Positions 24,578-36,693 of a DNA stretch of 64,000 bases are shown one piece after another. Both the position numbers and the translations under genes were made by a program. The stretch's first letter is position 1. Each line of letters begins with the position of its first letter. The stretch comes from Edolisoma coerulescens. Its lineage: Eukaryota; Chordata; Aves; Passeriformes; Campephagidae. A model generated the notes under the pieces. That model had not been told where the DNA came from. It saw only the letters and a program-made list of their open reading frames with translations, and made no database searches. The stretch spans positions 102,993-166,992 of the forward strand of contig VWZW01001320.1 in assembly GCA_013397115.1 (NCBI GenBank), written 5' to 3'.

Positions 24578-25006
24578 AATCATACAATAGTCCAGGTTGG
24601 AAGGGATCTCTGGAATTAATTTATGTCACTGCTTGCAGCAGGTCCAGTTAGATCAGGCTTCTCAGAGATTTGTCAATTCAAATTTTAGTTCCTCCAGGGT
24701 CAGTGACTTCACACACTCTCTTGGCCCTGCTCCAGTGCCTGATTTCTCACATGGGTTTTCCTAATATGTAATGGGATTTCCCATGTTCCAAGTCATGTTC
24801 AGTGCATGACATCCTGTTGGTGTTCACCACTGGGAAATGTTTGGGTCCGTTCTCTCTGTTCCCTCACACAAGACATTTGTAGACAGGAAAAAGTTCTTTC
24901 CATCCCCTCCTCTTGCCCAGGCTGAACCAGCCCAGTGACCCCCACCTGCCCTTGAATGCCCTGTGCTCCAAACCAGACCCTCACAGTGACCCTTCTCTGG
25001 ACTTAC
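24578..25006 (-). mobile_element. CR1 LINE 3' fragment, minus strand
   Basis: The left end reads AATCATACAATAGTCCAGG followed by TTGGAAGGGATCTCTGG, the complemented CR1 3' terminus. The body follows the minus-strand CR1 3' region: a CTCCAGGGTCAGTGACTTCA segment, a GCTCCAGTGCCTGA segment and a CCAGGCTGAACCAGCCCAG segment. It stops at CTCTGGACTTAC, where a plus-strand CR1 begins at once. It contains its own 3' end, so it is a separate insertion and not the inverted part of its neighbour. Confidence 0.85.
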
Positions 25007-25008
25007 CC

Positions 25009-25217
25009 AGGAAGAAATGCTTCACTGTGGGGGTGATGAGGCACTGGAACAGGTTGCCCGGAGAAGCTGTGGATGCTCCATGTCTGGAAGTGTTCAAGAC
25101 CTGGCTGGCTGGAGCTCTGAGGAATCTGGTCTAGAGGGAGGTGTCCCTGCCCATGTCAAGGGGATTGGAACTAGATCATCTTTAAGGTCCCTTCCAACCC
25201 AAACCATTCTATGATTC
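25009..25217 (+). mobile_element. CR1 LINE 3' fragment, plus strand
   Basis: Starts within the conserved GAAGAAATGCTTCACTGTGG segment, goes through GATGAGGCACTGGAACAGG, and ends with AAGGTCCCTTCCAACCC and AACCATTCTATGATTC. It is closer to the general CR1 pattern than the minus fragment to its left, so it may be younger. The open frames crossing it, reading HWNRLPGEAVDAP, are the last residues of CR1 ORF2. Confidence 0.92.
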
Positions 25218-28200
25218 AGGTTGGTGTGCAGAGCAGTCCTTGCGCATTGATTGCACCACCCAGTCTGGTATTATTGCCGTATTTCCAAGACTGCCATTCA
25301 TCTCATCATCTGCTTTGTCAAGAGACGCATTGATCAAAGCTGTGACACTTCCTCCTCGCCTGTATGCCAGATTTTATTTAGTTGTTGCAGGCCTGGGAAT
25401 GAATAGTCTGTCTGCTGCTGACACAGAGCACAAGGTTTCAGCCTCTCCCATCCCAAGGCTCTCCAAAATGCTCTATGTCCCCCCATGTCCACTTCTCCCT
25501 GTACTCTGTATCTTGGGCTTTTGCTTCTGCAGGATATCTAAAAAAACCTCATGGAGGTCCTGTTCCTCCTTCCTAATGCTACACAGTCTGCTCCTCTCCT
25601 CGGACGCTCTTGAAATGACTTCTTCAAACATGGAATCTGTGACTGAGATTCAGAAAAGACACATTTTCTTCATCACCTTTACCACATGAACCTGAGTCAG
25701 TGGACTCAAGAAAATATTAGTATCATTTAGCAGTTTGACCTTGTCCAGGTGTGAGCATTTTGATGCCTCCATATGGCCCCAAAAGCCCATGTGTGACACA
25801 CAATCCTGTGAGTGCCTTCTGGAGATGACTCTCTCTGAATCCACAGCAAGTGCCATGTGTCACAGCAGGCATTTCAAATTCAGATTAATATTCACACCAC
25901 AAATATTTCTGAAGCACTTCTGCCTTGAAGTTCATATGAAGACAACAGTATTATGGTCTCTACAGCATGCTTGAGGTTTTTGCTGAGTGCAAATACCCTC
26001 AAGAGATGCTTCCATACTGTTAAGCTTCTCATCTTAGACAAAAAGCAATAAATCATGTGTGAAATAACCCATCATAGGTGTAAACCAAATTACTTTTTTA
26101 ATGCTCTTCTGAAATGCAAACATCTCCTTGCTTCAGGGGTGGCTGTAACTTACTATTTGGACATTAATAAGCAGGCTGTGTTTGCCTGACTCTGAGGAAC
26201 TCAAACAAAAGGGCTGTTCCTAAACACCCTGGCAGAGTTACTGGCAGAATTACCCACTGTGGCTCTGCGGATAAGCACCAGCCATTCAGACAGCTGAGTG
26301 TAAGTGCTACTCCTGAACATCATGCCGGCAAGCAGAAATGACCCCTGTCCAGTCTGTAGCTTAGGGACAGGGGAAAAGGTCCAAACAGTCAACAAGAGAT
26401 TACTCAATGCAATAAAACCAAAGCTCAATGTTCAAGCTCCCTTAGCTCACTGTTCCTGTGCTCCCTCAGCCTGCAGTCAGCCGACACAGAGAAAGTAACT
26501 GTAATTCAGTTTATGGAACCAAGAAATGTTCTATCAGATAATAACCCAGATAGGCATTTTAATTCCAATGCTTATCTTTATGACAGGTATACTGACTGAC
26601 TGCAATAAATTTTAAATATTTAGATGAAGGAAGGTCCTAAGAGTGATAACTATATGGAGTACCGTGCTCTTCAGAACCTGAAAACCTGAAGGTCCAGCTA
26701 TGTCTCCCCAAAATTTGAACAAGATATTTTTAAAGAATAATCCATCTCCCTTCAGTTTCATTTGGAGTGAAGCAGAAAAGGAAAATTTGTTCATCTGCTG
26801 TCACTGAGTACCAGTTTCCAGAACCATTGTTCACTAAGAGTCTGCAGGTCTGGGCCCAGTCTCTGCCCATCCATCTCTGACCAGGAGACAAACCAAACTT
26901 CCCCATGCCTCAAGAGAAGGCTGTAAACAGTGGCTGATCATCTGCATCATCTCCTGCCTAAGTACACAGAAAAACAGAGACCTATAGTCCTGTCAAAAGG
27001 CTTAACGTTTCCTCTTCTGCCCCATAACAAGTGACCAAGGCAAATATCTAATCTGAACATTCCCCACTCATCTCTAGCCATCAGATGAACTGCTTTGCAC
27101 AGCCATTTTCACTCTGGCTCTCTGTGCCTGTAAAGATCTAAATTTCTCTTCCCTGAGCAAAGACTAGCTGACTGAGATGGCAGCTACGATCCGGTCTGTG
27201 ATGAATGAGACTAGGATGCTGCAGGCCTGGGCTGGGAGGAGAGCCTGGTGAAGGGTGACCTGAAATGATCATGGATTTATGCAGAGAACAACATGCTTGG
27301 CTTTGTAGAACCTGCTCCCATGCTGACTATCGATAGGACACTGAGTGAAGGTGTTCAAAGGGCAGTTCAGGATACAGTTGCTTTCACAGCCGTTGGGTCA
27401 CGGCTTATCACCTTCTCTATTTGGAAGAGTAGTATTGCGTTCTTCTTTTTTTTTCCCCTTTTGCGATAATATAAAGAGTCAGGACGATAAATTGTGTGGT
27501 TTCTGTGGGCTGTGTTACAAAGTTGAAGAGTTAAAATTAATGGGCTTGAGGAGGTGATTTGAAAATGCCATGTGAACAACCTGTTAGATTTGCACTCCCC
27601 ACCCATAGTCACCTGCTTTTGCGAACAGGCTGCCAGTGGTAACAGGCTACTTCACTTTTCAAAAGGGTGTGTCATTAAAAAAAACAAGAAAATCCTTCCT
27701 TGATCAGTTAACTGCAATTATTCACTGCCAGAACAGAGTAATGACTCATCTCCCATGTCAAGAGCCAACAACCTTGGATTTCTCCCAGCACTGACACAGG
27801 GAGAATTTGGGACAACTGAAGTTAATCTCCTCCAGAAACATAGTTAAAACCACATTTTTAAGATTTTTACTCTTATCCTTGACACAAAAGGGATATTGTC
27901 ACTTCCCCAAACTTGCAGGGGCAATGAAAAAATAGAACCTCTCTGAAGGGGAGGGTCGGAGGAAATGTAAAAATCTCTTCTAATAACTTGAAGTGTAATA
28001 AGTCAGCTTCAGGTTGCCCTGGGCAGACTTCTTAGTGAGACAATCTTCTGCTCAAAAAAATAACCTGTACAGACATTTCTGAGCAACCATTTCTATGCTC
28101 ATTTTCCCAACACTGTAAAAAGTTTGTCCAGTGACAATGAAACTGAGATTTCAATATTAAGCCAAAATCATCCCCCATTTTCATTAAACTTAACAATTTC

Positions 28201-31200
28201 CAACCTCTGATATCAGGGTGTGAGAGGATGGGGAAATACAGTTAAAAGGCTACCTTACCTATCTTAACAAATCTCTCTTCAGAGATTTGTAACCTCACCT
28301 AAAAGGTAAATAAATAGCTATATTTTATGTGCTCAGTCAAGCACTTTAGTGTTATATGAATATGAAACAGAAGATATAATTTTGTCTTTATGAAAGTTTG
28401 AAAAATACTAAGAAAACAAGTTGAAGACAACAGGAAAATAGCATTAAGAAATAAATAAGTATTTCAAGAGAACCCCCAATATAACAGAAGCAAATTTCTG
28501 CCTTACTGTAAAGAGTTCCTTCATGCACCCAAGCAGCACAACTGTGACTGTGCCCCTAATTTTTGGGAGTCTGAACTATGCTGCAGATTTACTTGATGTT
28601 TTCTGACATCTTCCTCTATATATCCTATCTCATGGGAAAAGGCAAGAGGCAGGTGGGGGCTGTCACCTTTTTTTTCAGGCACTTGCTGATGAGTTAGCTG
28701 GAGCTCTCTTTTCACCTTTTATTCAATATTGGTGAAAAACTAAGTGAAAATCTGTGGCGGGAAAGGAGTTTGCTCTTATCCCATGCTTGCAAAACCCCAG
28801 ACTTCTGAACATGGGAGATTTTGGCTCAGTAACTTCAGACATGCTACTCAAGTCTGGATAATTTAAACCTAACCTCAAGTCAGATGCTGAGTTACCTAAC
28901 ACTCCAGCATCTGGTCCTTAGAGTGAAATCCAAAAGGCCAGCCACAGCAAGAAAATGTCCCTGCCTGTTGAACCAGAGGAGTGAATACTCAAGAAAGGAG
29001 GTACAATAAAACCAGGTGCTGTGCAGGAAACCACCTGTAGCTTGGCAAACACTAGAGAAAGGTGTGACTGCAATCCCTCTCCTCTCTCAAAAGCACCCCT
29101 CAGGTTCCCAGCTGCAATTGGGCATCCTTGAAGACACAGAGCCAGGGGTCTTCCTCTGCAGATGAGTACTGGTCTTCAAAAAGAACTGACCCAAGCAGAA
29201 GTGGCGCCTGCAGTGAGCCTTCAAGCAAGGTGCTCTAGGGCTGATCCAGCTTTCCTTATGCCACACAAACCATTTGTGGCAAAGGATTGTGGTAAAGCTA
29301 AGGTTTTACCTGAGGTATTCAGCCCTCCTCTCCCTTTCAACAGGGCGCTGACACAGCTGCCTGCAGAGATTAACTGAAATATCCCAAAGCTATGCAGTAA
29401 ACAGCACCAATGGATAGGAGTTTTTTTGTCTCTGGTCTCCTGCCTTGGCCACTCAAACCCATTGGTTTTGTGGTAGAAATTAGGTTAGAGTTTAACTGGC
29501 ATTCCAGCAGCTCATACTAACATTGCAGCAGTATTGCCCTGAGCTTCCTGCACTTGGAGGAAGTTCTTCCCATCCTCAAGAGAGAATTGGTATGTAACAA
29601 GGGGCATAATGCAGTTCCAAAAACAGAGATGAACATCCATATTTAGGAGCAGCAGGACTTCCCCATACACCATTTCCAGGCCACAGAGGTAAGCACGTGA
29701 TTTATGTGCAGGCAGAATGGTTAGACTGGATGGCAACTGCTTATGATACTACACTAGAAAATTACAGGATATGAACCTTTTTCTGTGGGCTTATTTTTTT
29801 CTTAGTAGGTTTGTAGTTTTTGTTTCCACCAACTCCTGGAAACACCAGCTTACCCTTTTTTAGCCATGCTCAAATGTTTTAGACCTGATAAAGCTATAAA
29901 ATTCTCAGATAAGGTTTTGTTCAGTCTTTGTTTTTCTAAACACTTGCCTACTTAAGACACCCACATATTGTATTTATTACCATCTACTTTTTTGTGTTAC
30001 CCATGCTTAATAGAATGGAGTAAGATCTTGCCAGTAATAGCAAACTTTACATGTTTTTCCTAGCATTTCTGCCAAATGTGTATAGAAGTCTGTCTGATAG
30101 ACGTCCAACGAATGCTGGTGGTCTATAACCACAATTTCTCAAACAATATGGAAAGAAATCTACTCTGGAATACCTTTGATGTGTTAGCAAATAAAGTATT
30201 TATTCACTGGGATGAAATAATAGGCATTCTTCAAATCATGAACACAAACTTTCTGAAGACATCTGCTACTCTGTGCAGTGGGACCACATGGACATCCCAA
30301 AATCTGATAATACCTTCTAAGTCTAGTCTGCAATGGCACCTCTGTTTTTGTCTTTGTGATGAAATGAATGTGTTGTCTGCAGGAGAAGGATTCCTATGGC
30401 ATACAGTCGGCACTGTATGCATCCCCAGCTTCCTGATGCTGCAAGCAACACTGCCTGGAAATGCTCCTGCTTCTGCAGGTGAATTTTCAGGGCTATCACA
30501 CCACAGTGGTAGGAAGGAGTGGGCTGTGTCTCTGTCCCATACATCCTGCCTACTCAAGAGATGACCTTCCTGGCTATTCCCTGACAGCACAAAGTTCACC
30601 AGGAAGTTGCCAACAGCAGTAATGGTAGGGTTTGCTTTCACTAAATTCGTAGTTCTTTTTGAAAACAGCTGGCTTTGGGTTCGTTTGGGGTTTTTTTTTG
30701 CCTTTGCTGTCTTCCTTGTAAAAAAGGGTTCTAATACCATTGCTAAATCTGAAAAGCAAACACAGGCATTTTTCACACATTATTTACTCACAACTGGTTC
30801 TTTCACATTGAGGTTCAACAATGTTTCTCCTTGCAGAAAAAAGTCCCAAAGGAATAAAATCTTTACGATATGCTTCCAAACAGCTGTTTCTCCACCTTTC
30901 AAATTCTGGTGGGTCTTATTTTAGTGCAGAACAGCTTTCTAAAACTCAGTGGGTGTGAACTCCACCCAGCTTTCGTTACAACTCACCTTAAGCTCCATTA
31001 GGGAAAGAAACTTCTCAAGCAGCCTGTATCTGGCACCCTGAAAAAAGCTGGGCACAGAGACATATTTCCAGAGATTTCAAAATCCCTGATTACCTTCTGA
31101 TACCCACCTAGCTGCCTGTGACACACCTGTGCCCTGGAGCAGTAACCGTCCTGGGGAGCTGCGGGGATGCGCCTCTGCCAAGAGCCCGTTCAGACTTATC

Positions 31201-34200
31201 TGCTGAATGACTGGGCAGAGTCACTCAGACCTTGTGAAAGTTCAAGTCTGTGTGAAAGTCTGAGAGAGCTGAGTGAGCCAAGAGGTTCTGTGTAGTCTGG
31301 AAAAGGAGATGGTTGTTATAAAACAGCCATCAAGGGGTTAATAGCACAGGCCAGCAATGTTTTTTGGGATAATGCCATGCTCTAACCTCCTTTCCTTCCT
31401 GTTCATTCAGCAGAAGTCTTCCTGCACACTATTAGGATGCAACTGAAATAAAAATAGCCTGTTCCGTGAAATTCTGTGGACAGGCTTCAGCTGGACAGAG
31501 TTGGTTTTTAGGGTTGGTTTTTTTTCAGGAAAAGGGGAGGGGCTGAGTGGGAGAAGGATTTTTCTGAGAAATCCCATTGCAAGTCTTGCCACCTCAGAAA
31601 AAGGCAGCTGCCTGGCTATCTGGACTAAAGTCAGGGTGCTCCATGCTCACAGCCTGAATGCTTTGCCAGCCCCTGCAAGAGTCTCAGGTTCTCTTGCTTG
31701 CACACCAGTCCCTGACAGCAGTCCACCAGAGAAACACCACCATTACCTTTAAATCTATGATCCTATTCAAATCGCAGAACAGAGACCAGTAACATTATTT
31801 GGGATGTTTCTCACCTTTAGCCATCTAAAAATCAGGAAATAAGGCTACGATAGCTGTTTTGGGTTCCTCTGCATTCAGAGACAGTCACTTTCATGAAGTA
31901 ACTGTTCCCATTTGTCTTGAACACTCATTTTAGGGTGATTCTAATTTTTTGCTAAGACTAGATTAATGAGCTTCTCAGTAACTGTCAATTCCCATGTGCA
32001 AGTCCCACTCAGTTTAAAATAGCTATTTGAGGACTTACTAAGAATTGGACACATAACACTCATAAAGCTATAATCACAATAATATGGTGGTGTCAATTCT
32101 TACTACTAATAAAATATACATCTGAAGTATATTTTTATTTCAAAATATGAATATTTAGGCTGTAGAGCCTAAATCTCACAAGAAGTTTGTCAGACCTTTT
32201 AGCAAGGACTATGTTACTTCTGCAAATATTACAGCAGTTGCAATCTAACTCTGGAAATCTCTGTCCAGTCCTGATATCTATGCTGCAGAGAACATTCTGG
32301 CAAAAANGGACAATCCTTAATAGTGAAGATTTTCCTTTGAATAAGAGATAAATGAGAAATCTCACCAACTACCACAACGAAAGCTTTTATAGAGTGATTT
32401 GGTCACAGCCTGTCAGTAGCTACATTTGGGGCACATTTCCAATATTATCTGCTTCTTTCTTTCAATCAAACAAGTAAAGAGACGTGATGTCATTTTATGG
32501 CTGGAAGTTAAAACTGAACAGAATCAAGCCTACGATAATGATATATAGTTTTTAAAATGAGGATGACTGGGTACTAAGACGAGGAGTGGTTGTCTGCCAG
32601 TGAAAGTTTTCTGATAAATAAAACTGATTTTTCCACAGACATACTGAAGCACAACTGTAGGGTTAAGACAGGAATCACTAAGTAAGTTTGCTAGTCCATG
32701 ATGTTTGGAGATGGTAGTTAGTTACCCACTTTTCTCTCCAGATGCACAGTAGTCTCTTTGCCTTAATCTTTAAGGCTTTCTGCAGGAGTTCTTCATGCAT
32801 CTCAAAAGATGGAAAGGAAGAGAAAAAAACATGGGGGAGGTATTACAGAATATTTGGGACACTGATAAGTAACCAATGAATGAGTAATTCTCAAATTGTT
32901 TTGCAGCAGAAAACAACAGGGTGCTTGAAGCAAACCAAAAGAAAGAGATGCTCTACCTGTTTGATATGACCCTGTTTGATATTTGCAATCATTATGATAC
33001 AGCAGTACCTAATTTTTTCCTGCTAGCAAAATCTGTAGTGAATAAGAGAACAGATCCTCAGAGAAACAACAAAAAAAATTTAGTTGGCATCTCAAGAGCT
33101 ATGGCGGCCAGCACTAAAAGATAAGCAAGAAACCTTTCTAGACTTGAAACCACAGAGGAGACACAAAAATTTACTTTTTACCCGTTTTCTCTGAACTTAT
33201 GGTTTTCCTATCAGCAAAGGAATTGAGAACTAGATCCAGGCTGTCCAAAAGAGGAGCATGCCAGGTGTATTTTTCCCACCATTACACTTCATACTGAAAG
33301 AGGGCTGTGGTGCTTCCAGCGTGAACGCGACCACATGGGTCACCAGTCAAAAAAAAGACATTCCTCCCCCAGTCCAATGAGAGCACAGCTGGTAAAGGTT
33401 CATCAAGCAACACACACTTATTTGGATTAGAAAATCTGCAAGTGGCAGTAACCAAGGTTACAGTCAAGAAAAACAGGTGGTTTATTAGAGGACTCTTTGC
33501 AGTGTTCTCAAGATTCCCTGATAAAGGGAGAGGCTTAGTTATAATGAGTCTGCTGGCAGGAACAGCACATATTTCCTCTATCCAAGTGATTGGAGGATCA
33601 GACTCGCATGATCTCTTGTGTGCTGACTCACCAGAGGGCAGCAGCTTTCCAGATGTGATGTTAGCCCATAAAAATGCAAGACGTTCCTCTTGCTGTCCCA
33701 GTCTGACCGTCCCCCTTTGTACTGTACCCTGATGTCAGCAGTCCCATTTTTGCATGCTTGACTGGAAAGCTAAACATCATAACGTTTTGGAATAATGGCA
33801 AGTCAGGTCATGTATCTGATGCATGGTTAATCCACATTTCAATCTCTCAGTTTTGAAAACAGTAGTTTGAAAACAATCTCATGCAATTAATTTGCAATGT
33901 GTAACACATCTAGGATAATCTGCTGCCTCATACAGACAGACTTTTCGGTTACTCCATGGCAAATTGAAAAGATTTTTTGGGAGATTCTCTACTTTAGCAG
34001 TTATATATATTGCCAGTAGAACACTACTTCTTCCCCACAATTTGCTACTCTTAACCAAAGGGTGGAGAAAATTACATTTATCCTCTATTAAGACAGGCAA
34101 AAACTTTCTTTCAGGAGCGTCCCCTGGCAAGGAGAAAGTCTGACCTCTGTGTATCTCCAGTGATGAGTGTGTCTGCAGCTACCCTTCATTACTAGCTTCA

Positions 34201-36612
34201 CTCTGCTTCCAATACCCTCATTTCTCCAGTCAAAATCCTGTTTCCATGCTGGTGGGGAGGCTGGGAGACTTTCTGGGAGGCACTGTGTTACATGTGCCAT
34301 ATGGCAGCACAAAGCGCAAGAAGCAGGAAAGCCTCGAGCATTTGCATTTCTGCTGTTGCTGCCTGACTTCTGGGTGGCCTGCTGTAATACCAATGGCTAG
34401 GAACTTCCAGGACAGGCGTGGTGGTGTCGTTTTTTACTAAACTGGAGATAAGTTAACTGCCGGCATTGAAGAATCCATTTCCATTTCAGCTCTATGGGAA
34501 TGGCACCACACCAGGGTCTGCAACTTTCCACCAGCGATGCAGAGAAAATGCTTTAAACATCCATCTCAAGGGGAGTTCACTGAGGGAGTGCACAGGGCAT
34601 AAGACCCCCTGGGTGTCCATCAAGATTTTTCAGAAATATGAGATGCAATATATCTAGAGAAAAGCAAAACACAGTGGTAGTTGTTTTAAATACCTCTGTC
34701 TAGTCCAGTGCTGCTGGGAAGGTGAGAGCAATTGAACAAACATTGTGGGAATGCAAACTGTTATCAAAAAATCCCTCTCAAGAGACTTTGAGAATGTGTT
34801 GAGTACCAGGGAAGCGTGCCATACATGCGCAGGAGCAAAATTGGTTTATATTGGCACGTTCAAAGCACAAACTCCTCTCCATACAGCCTTTGCACTTGAG
34901 ACTGAACTTCTCAAAGATCCCTAAGTGCCTGATGTGGAAGCACTAACTCAGAACAGAAATTGTGCTTTCTGTATAACAGAGGGGACTTCCACCGTTCACC
35001 AACAGATACCACTTAGAGTTCAGTTACTTAGCTCTTAAACATGTATTTTGAGTGCTACTTGAGCTGGAGCAGCAATCCCAGATAAGATCATAAGTAGGCC
35101 TAAGTCATTCATTTTCTAAATAGACTGGAGGAAGGATAGGAAAGGAGGGGCAGGTGGAGGTGAAAATGCTCAACCAAGGTTCTACTGCATCAGATACTAC
35201 ACAGGTCACAGCATCCCCTGGTCCATCTTGTATCTCTGCCATTGTTTTTGTGGTTGGTGCTCACCAGCTTTTCCTTCCCCACAGACTCAATGCTCTGATC
35301 TGTGGATGGTATTTCTGGAGCAAGGTGAAAGATGACAGTACAGAGTGAGAAACACTGGTGGGGAAGAGATGCAGGTCTGCCAGCATGTCTGGTACTACAC
35401 CAAAGGGGAAAGGGTTTCGCNACAGTTCATCAGGGCAGATACACGCTCCTTTAGTTGCTGTATCAAATCACCTGACTGGTTTTGGGTTTTTTTCTCTTCA
35501 ACTGAGATCTCATTTGGTTCAAGTCTTTCTAAAATATTTTAATTAAATTAGTAAATTAATTTTGTCTCTCCCTGTTTTTCTAAGTTTACGTGCAAGCAGG
35601 GGTTTTTTTAATTTTGGGAGCTGGGGATAATAAGCATAGCAAAGATTACTTCTTTGGATTTATGAGAAGAGTACACATCTAACATATATTAGATTGCATG
35701 GAAACATGCTTTTGCCTAAAGTGTTGATTTTTGTTTCCCCAAGATCCTTGACAAGGAATTAATACTGATGTAGTCAAACAATCATTTAACCCTCCTAAAC
35801 TGTGTAGATTTTCTGACAGCTTTAACAAAATTCATCCTCCCTGCCGTCCCTGTCAAGCACTACAATACTGCTCACCCTCAGAAAGGGTGGCACAGATGAT
35901 TTAACAAAATTTAGATATAAGAAGGCTGAGGGGGAACAAACAGGAAGGAGGTACACAAGTTATTCATACAAGCTGCAGCCCTGCAAATTAATTCTTAGTG
36001 CAGGAGAAAGATGCTCCTGCAGGGCTTACAACAACCAAAGGGCACCCTGCAGCACCAGCAGGGCCACAGCCAGAGGAGGGGGCAGGTAAGGTAGAACATG
36101 GGAGCAAAGAACAGCCACTGCAAGCTGCTACCACCCATTTGGAGGGCAGCACTTTACTTTCCCTGACTCTTATTTTGGAATGTGATTCCTCTCTGTGGTG
36201 GGGTAACAGCACTGCAGGCTTTCACTTTGTAGAACATCAAACAGCTCCACTCCACAAGCTCATCCCAGTGATGATTTCATTGCTTTCTGCTGTGGCTTCT
36301 GGGTGACTTTGAGGAAGGCGTTGCCTTGCTGAGCATGTCTGGCCTTCTAAGAAATAGGAAGAATTTTGAAACTCCCACAACCTTATAACCACAGTTCCTT
36401 TAAGAGATTACAATTTTATCACCAATTACTGAAATTGAGCACTTTCAAGCCTGCAGCTGTGTTTTGGTTGCTGGGCTTAAAACTGCAGTCCCTGGAGCCA
36501 CCAGGAGTTTGGGCCCAGTGGTGACCCTCCAGGTTTCCTCGGAGACCATCCTCCTTCTCCCAGGACACCTCCAGGGCCCCCATTCTTGCTCACCCTCCCC
36601 CTCCCACTGCAG
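25218..36612. other. long non-coding stretch
   Basis: About 11.4 kb with no confident gene. Open frames of 149 codons (plus, 25240-25689), 162 codons (plus, 30076-30564) and 181 codons (minus, 30231-30776) have no family I recognise. The last two overlap on opposite strands. Single undetermined bases lie at 32307 and 35421. A 67-codon frame at 32921-33124 has coding-like composition but no clear splice borders. No CR1 or LTR recognised here. Confidence 0.45.
28267..28290. repeat. short perfect hairpin
   Basis: Ten-base arms ACAAATCTCT and AGAGATTTGT around a 4-base CTTC loop. It has no T-run or gene next to it. Chance inverted repeat or small cruciform. Confidence 0.5.
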
Positions 36613-36693
36613 CAGCACCCCAAATCTCTGCAAGCTGGGGACAGCTTATGCTCCCCGGTAGCTTTGTTGCTGCTGGCACCCTTCTCATGTCGG
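36613..36693 (+). CDS. candidate exon, weak
   Basis: An 81-base segment preceded by a strong pyrimidine-rich acceptor (CACCCTCCCCCTCCCACTGCAG) and followed by a near-consensus donor, CGG|GTAAGT. The length is a multiple of three. Two frames are open. One contains an ATG that would start a short hydrophobic segment, MLPGSFVAAGTLLMSG, reminiscent of a signal peptide and ending in phase 1; its Kozak context is weak (CTT before ATG). The other reads QHPKSLQAGDSLCSPVALLL and onward. I recognise no family. Splice-like signals of this quality occur by chance in 64 kb. Confidence 0.15.

Noticed and set aside
24578..25217. Single CR1 with a twin-priming inversion
   Set aside because: Both halves contain the 3' terminal region, which twin priming of one RNA would not duplicate.
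25240..25689. 149-codon plus-strand frame next to CR1
   Set aside because: No motif; serine- and leucine-rich translation of C/T-rich DNA; start codon is not ATG.
30231..30776. 181-codon minus-strand open frame, overlapped by a 162-codon plus frame
   Set aside because: No recognisable domain, no splice context, and both strands are open over the same DNA. Low stop density by chance is the simplest reading.
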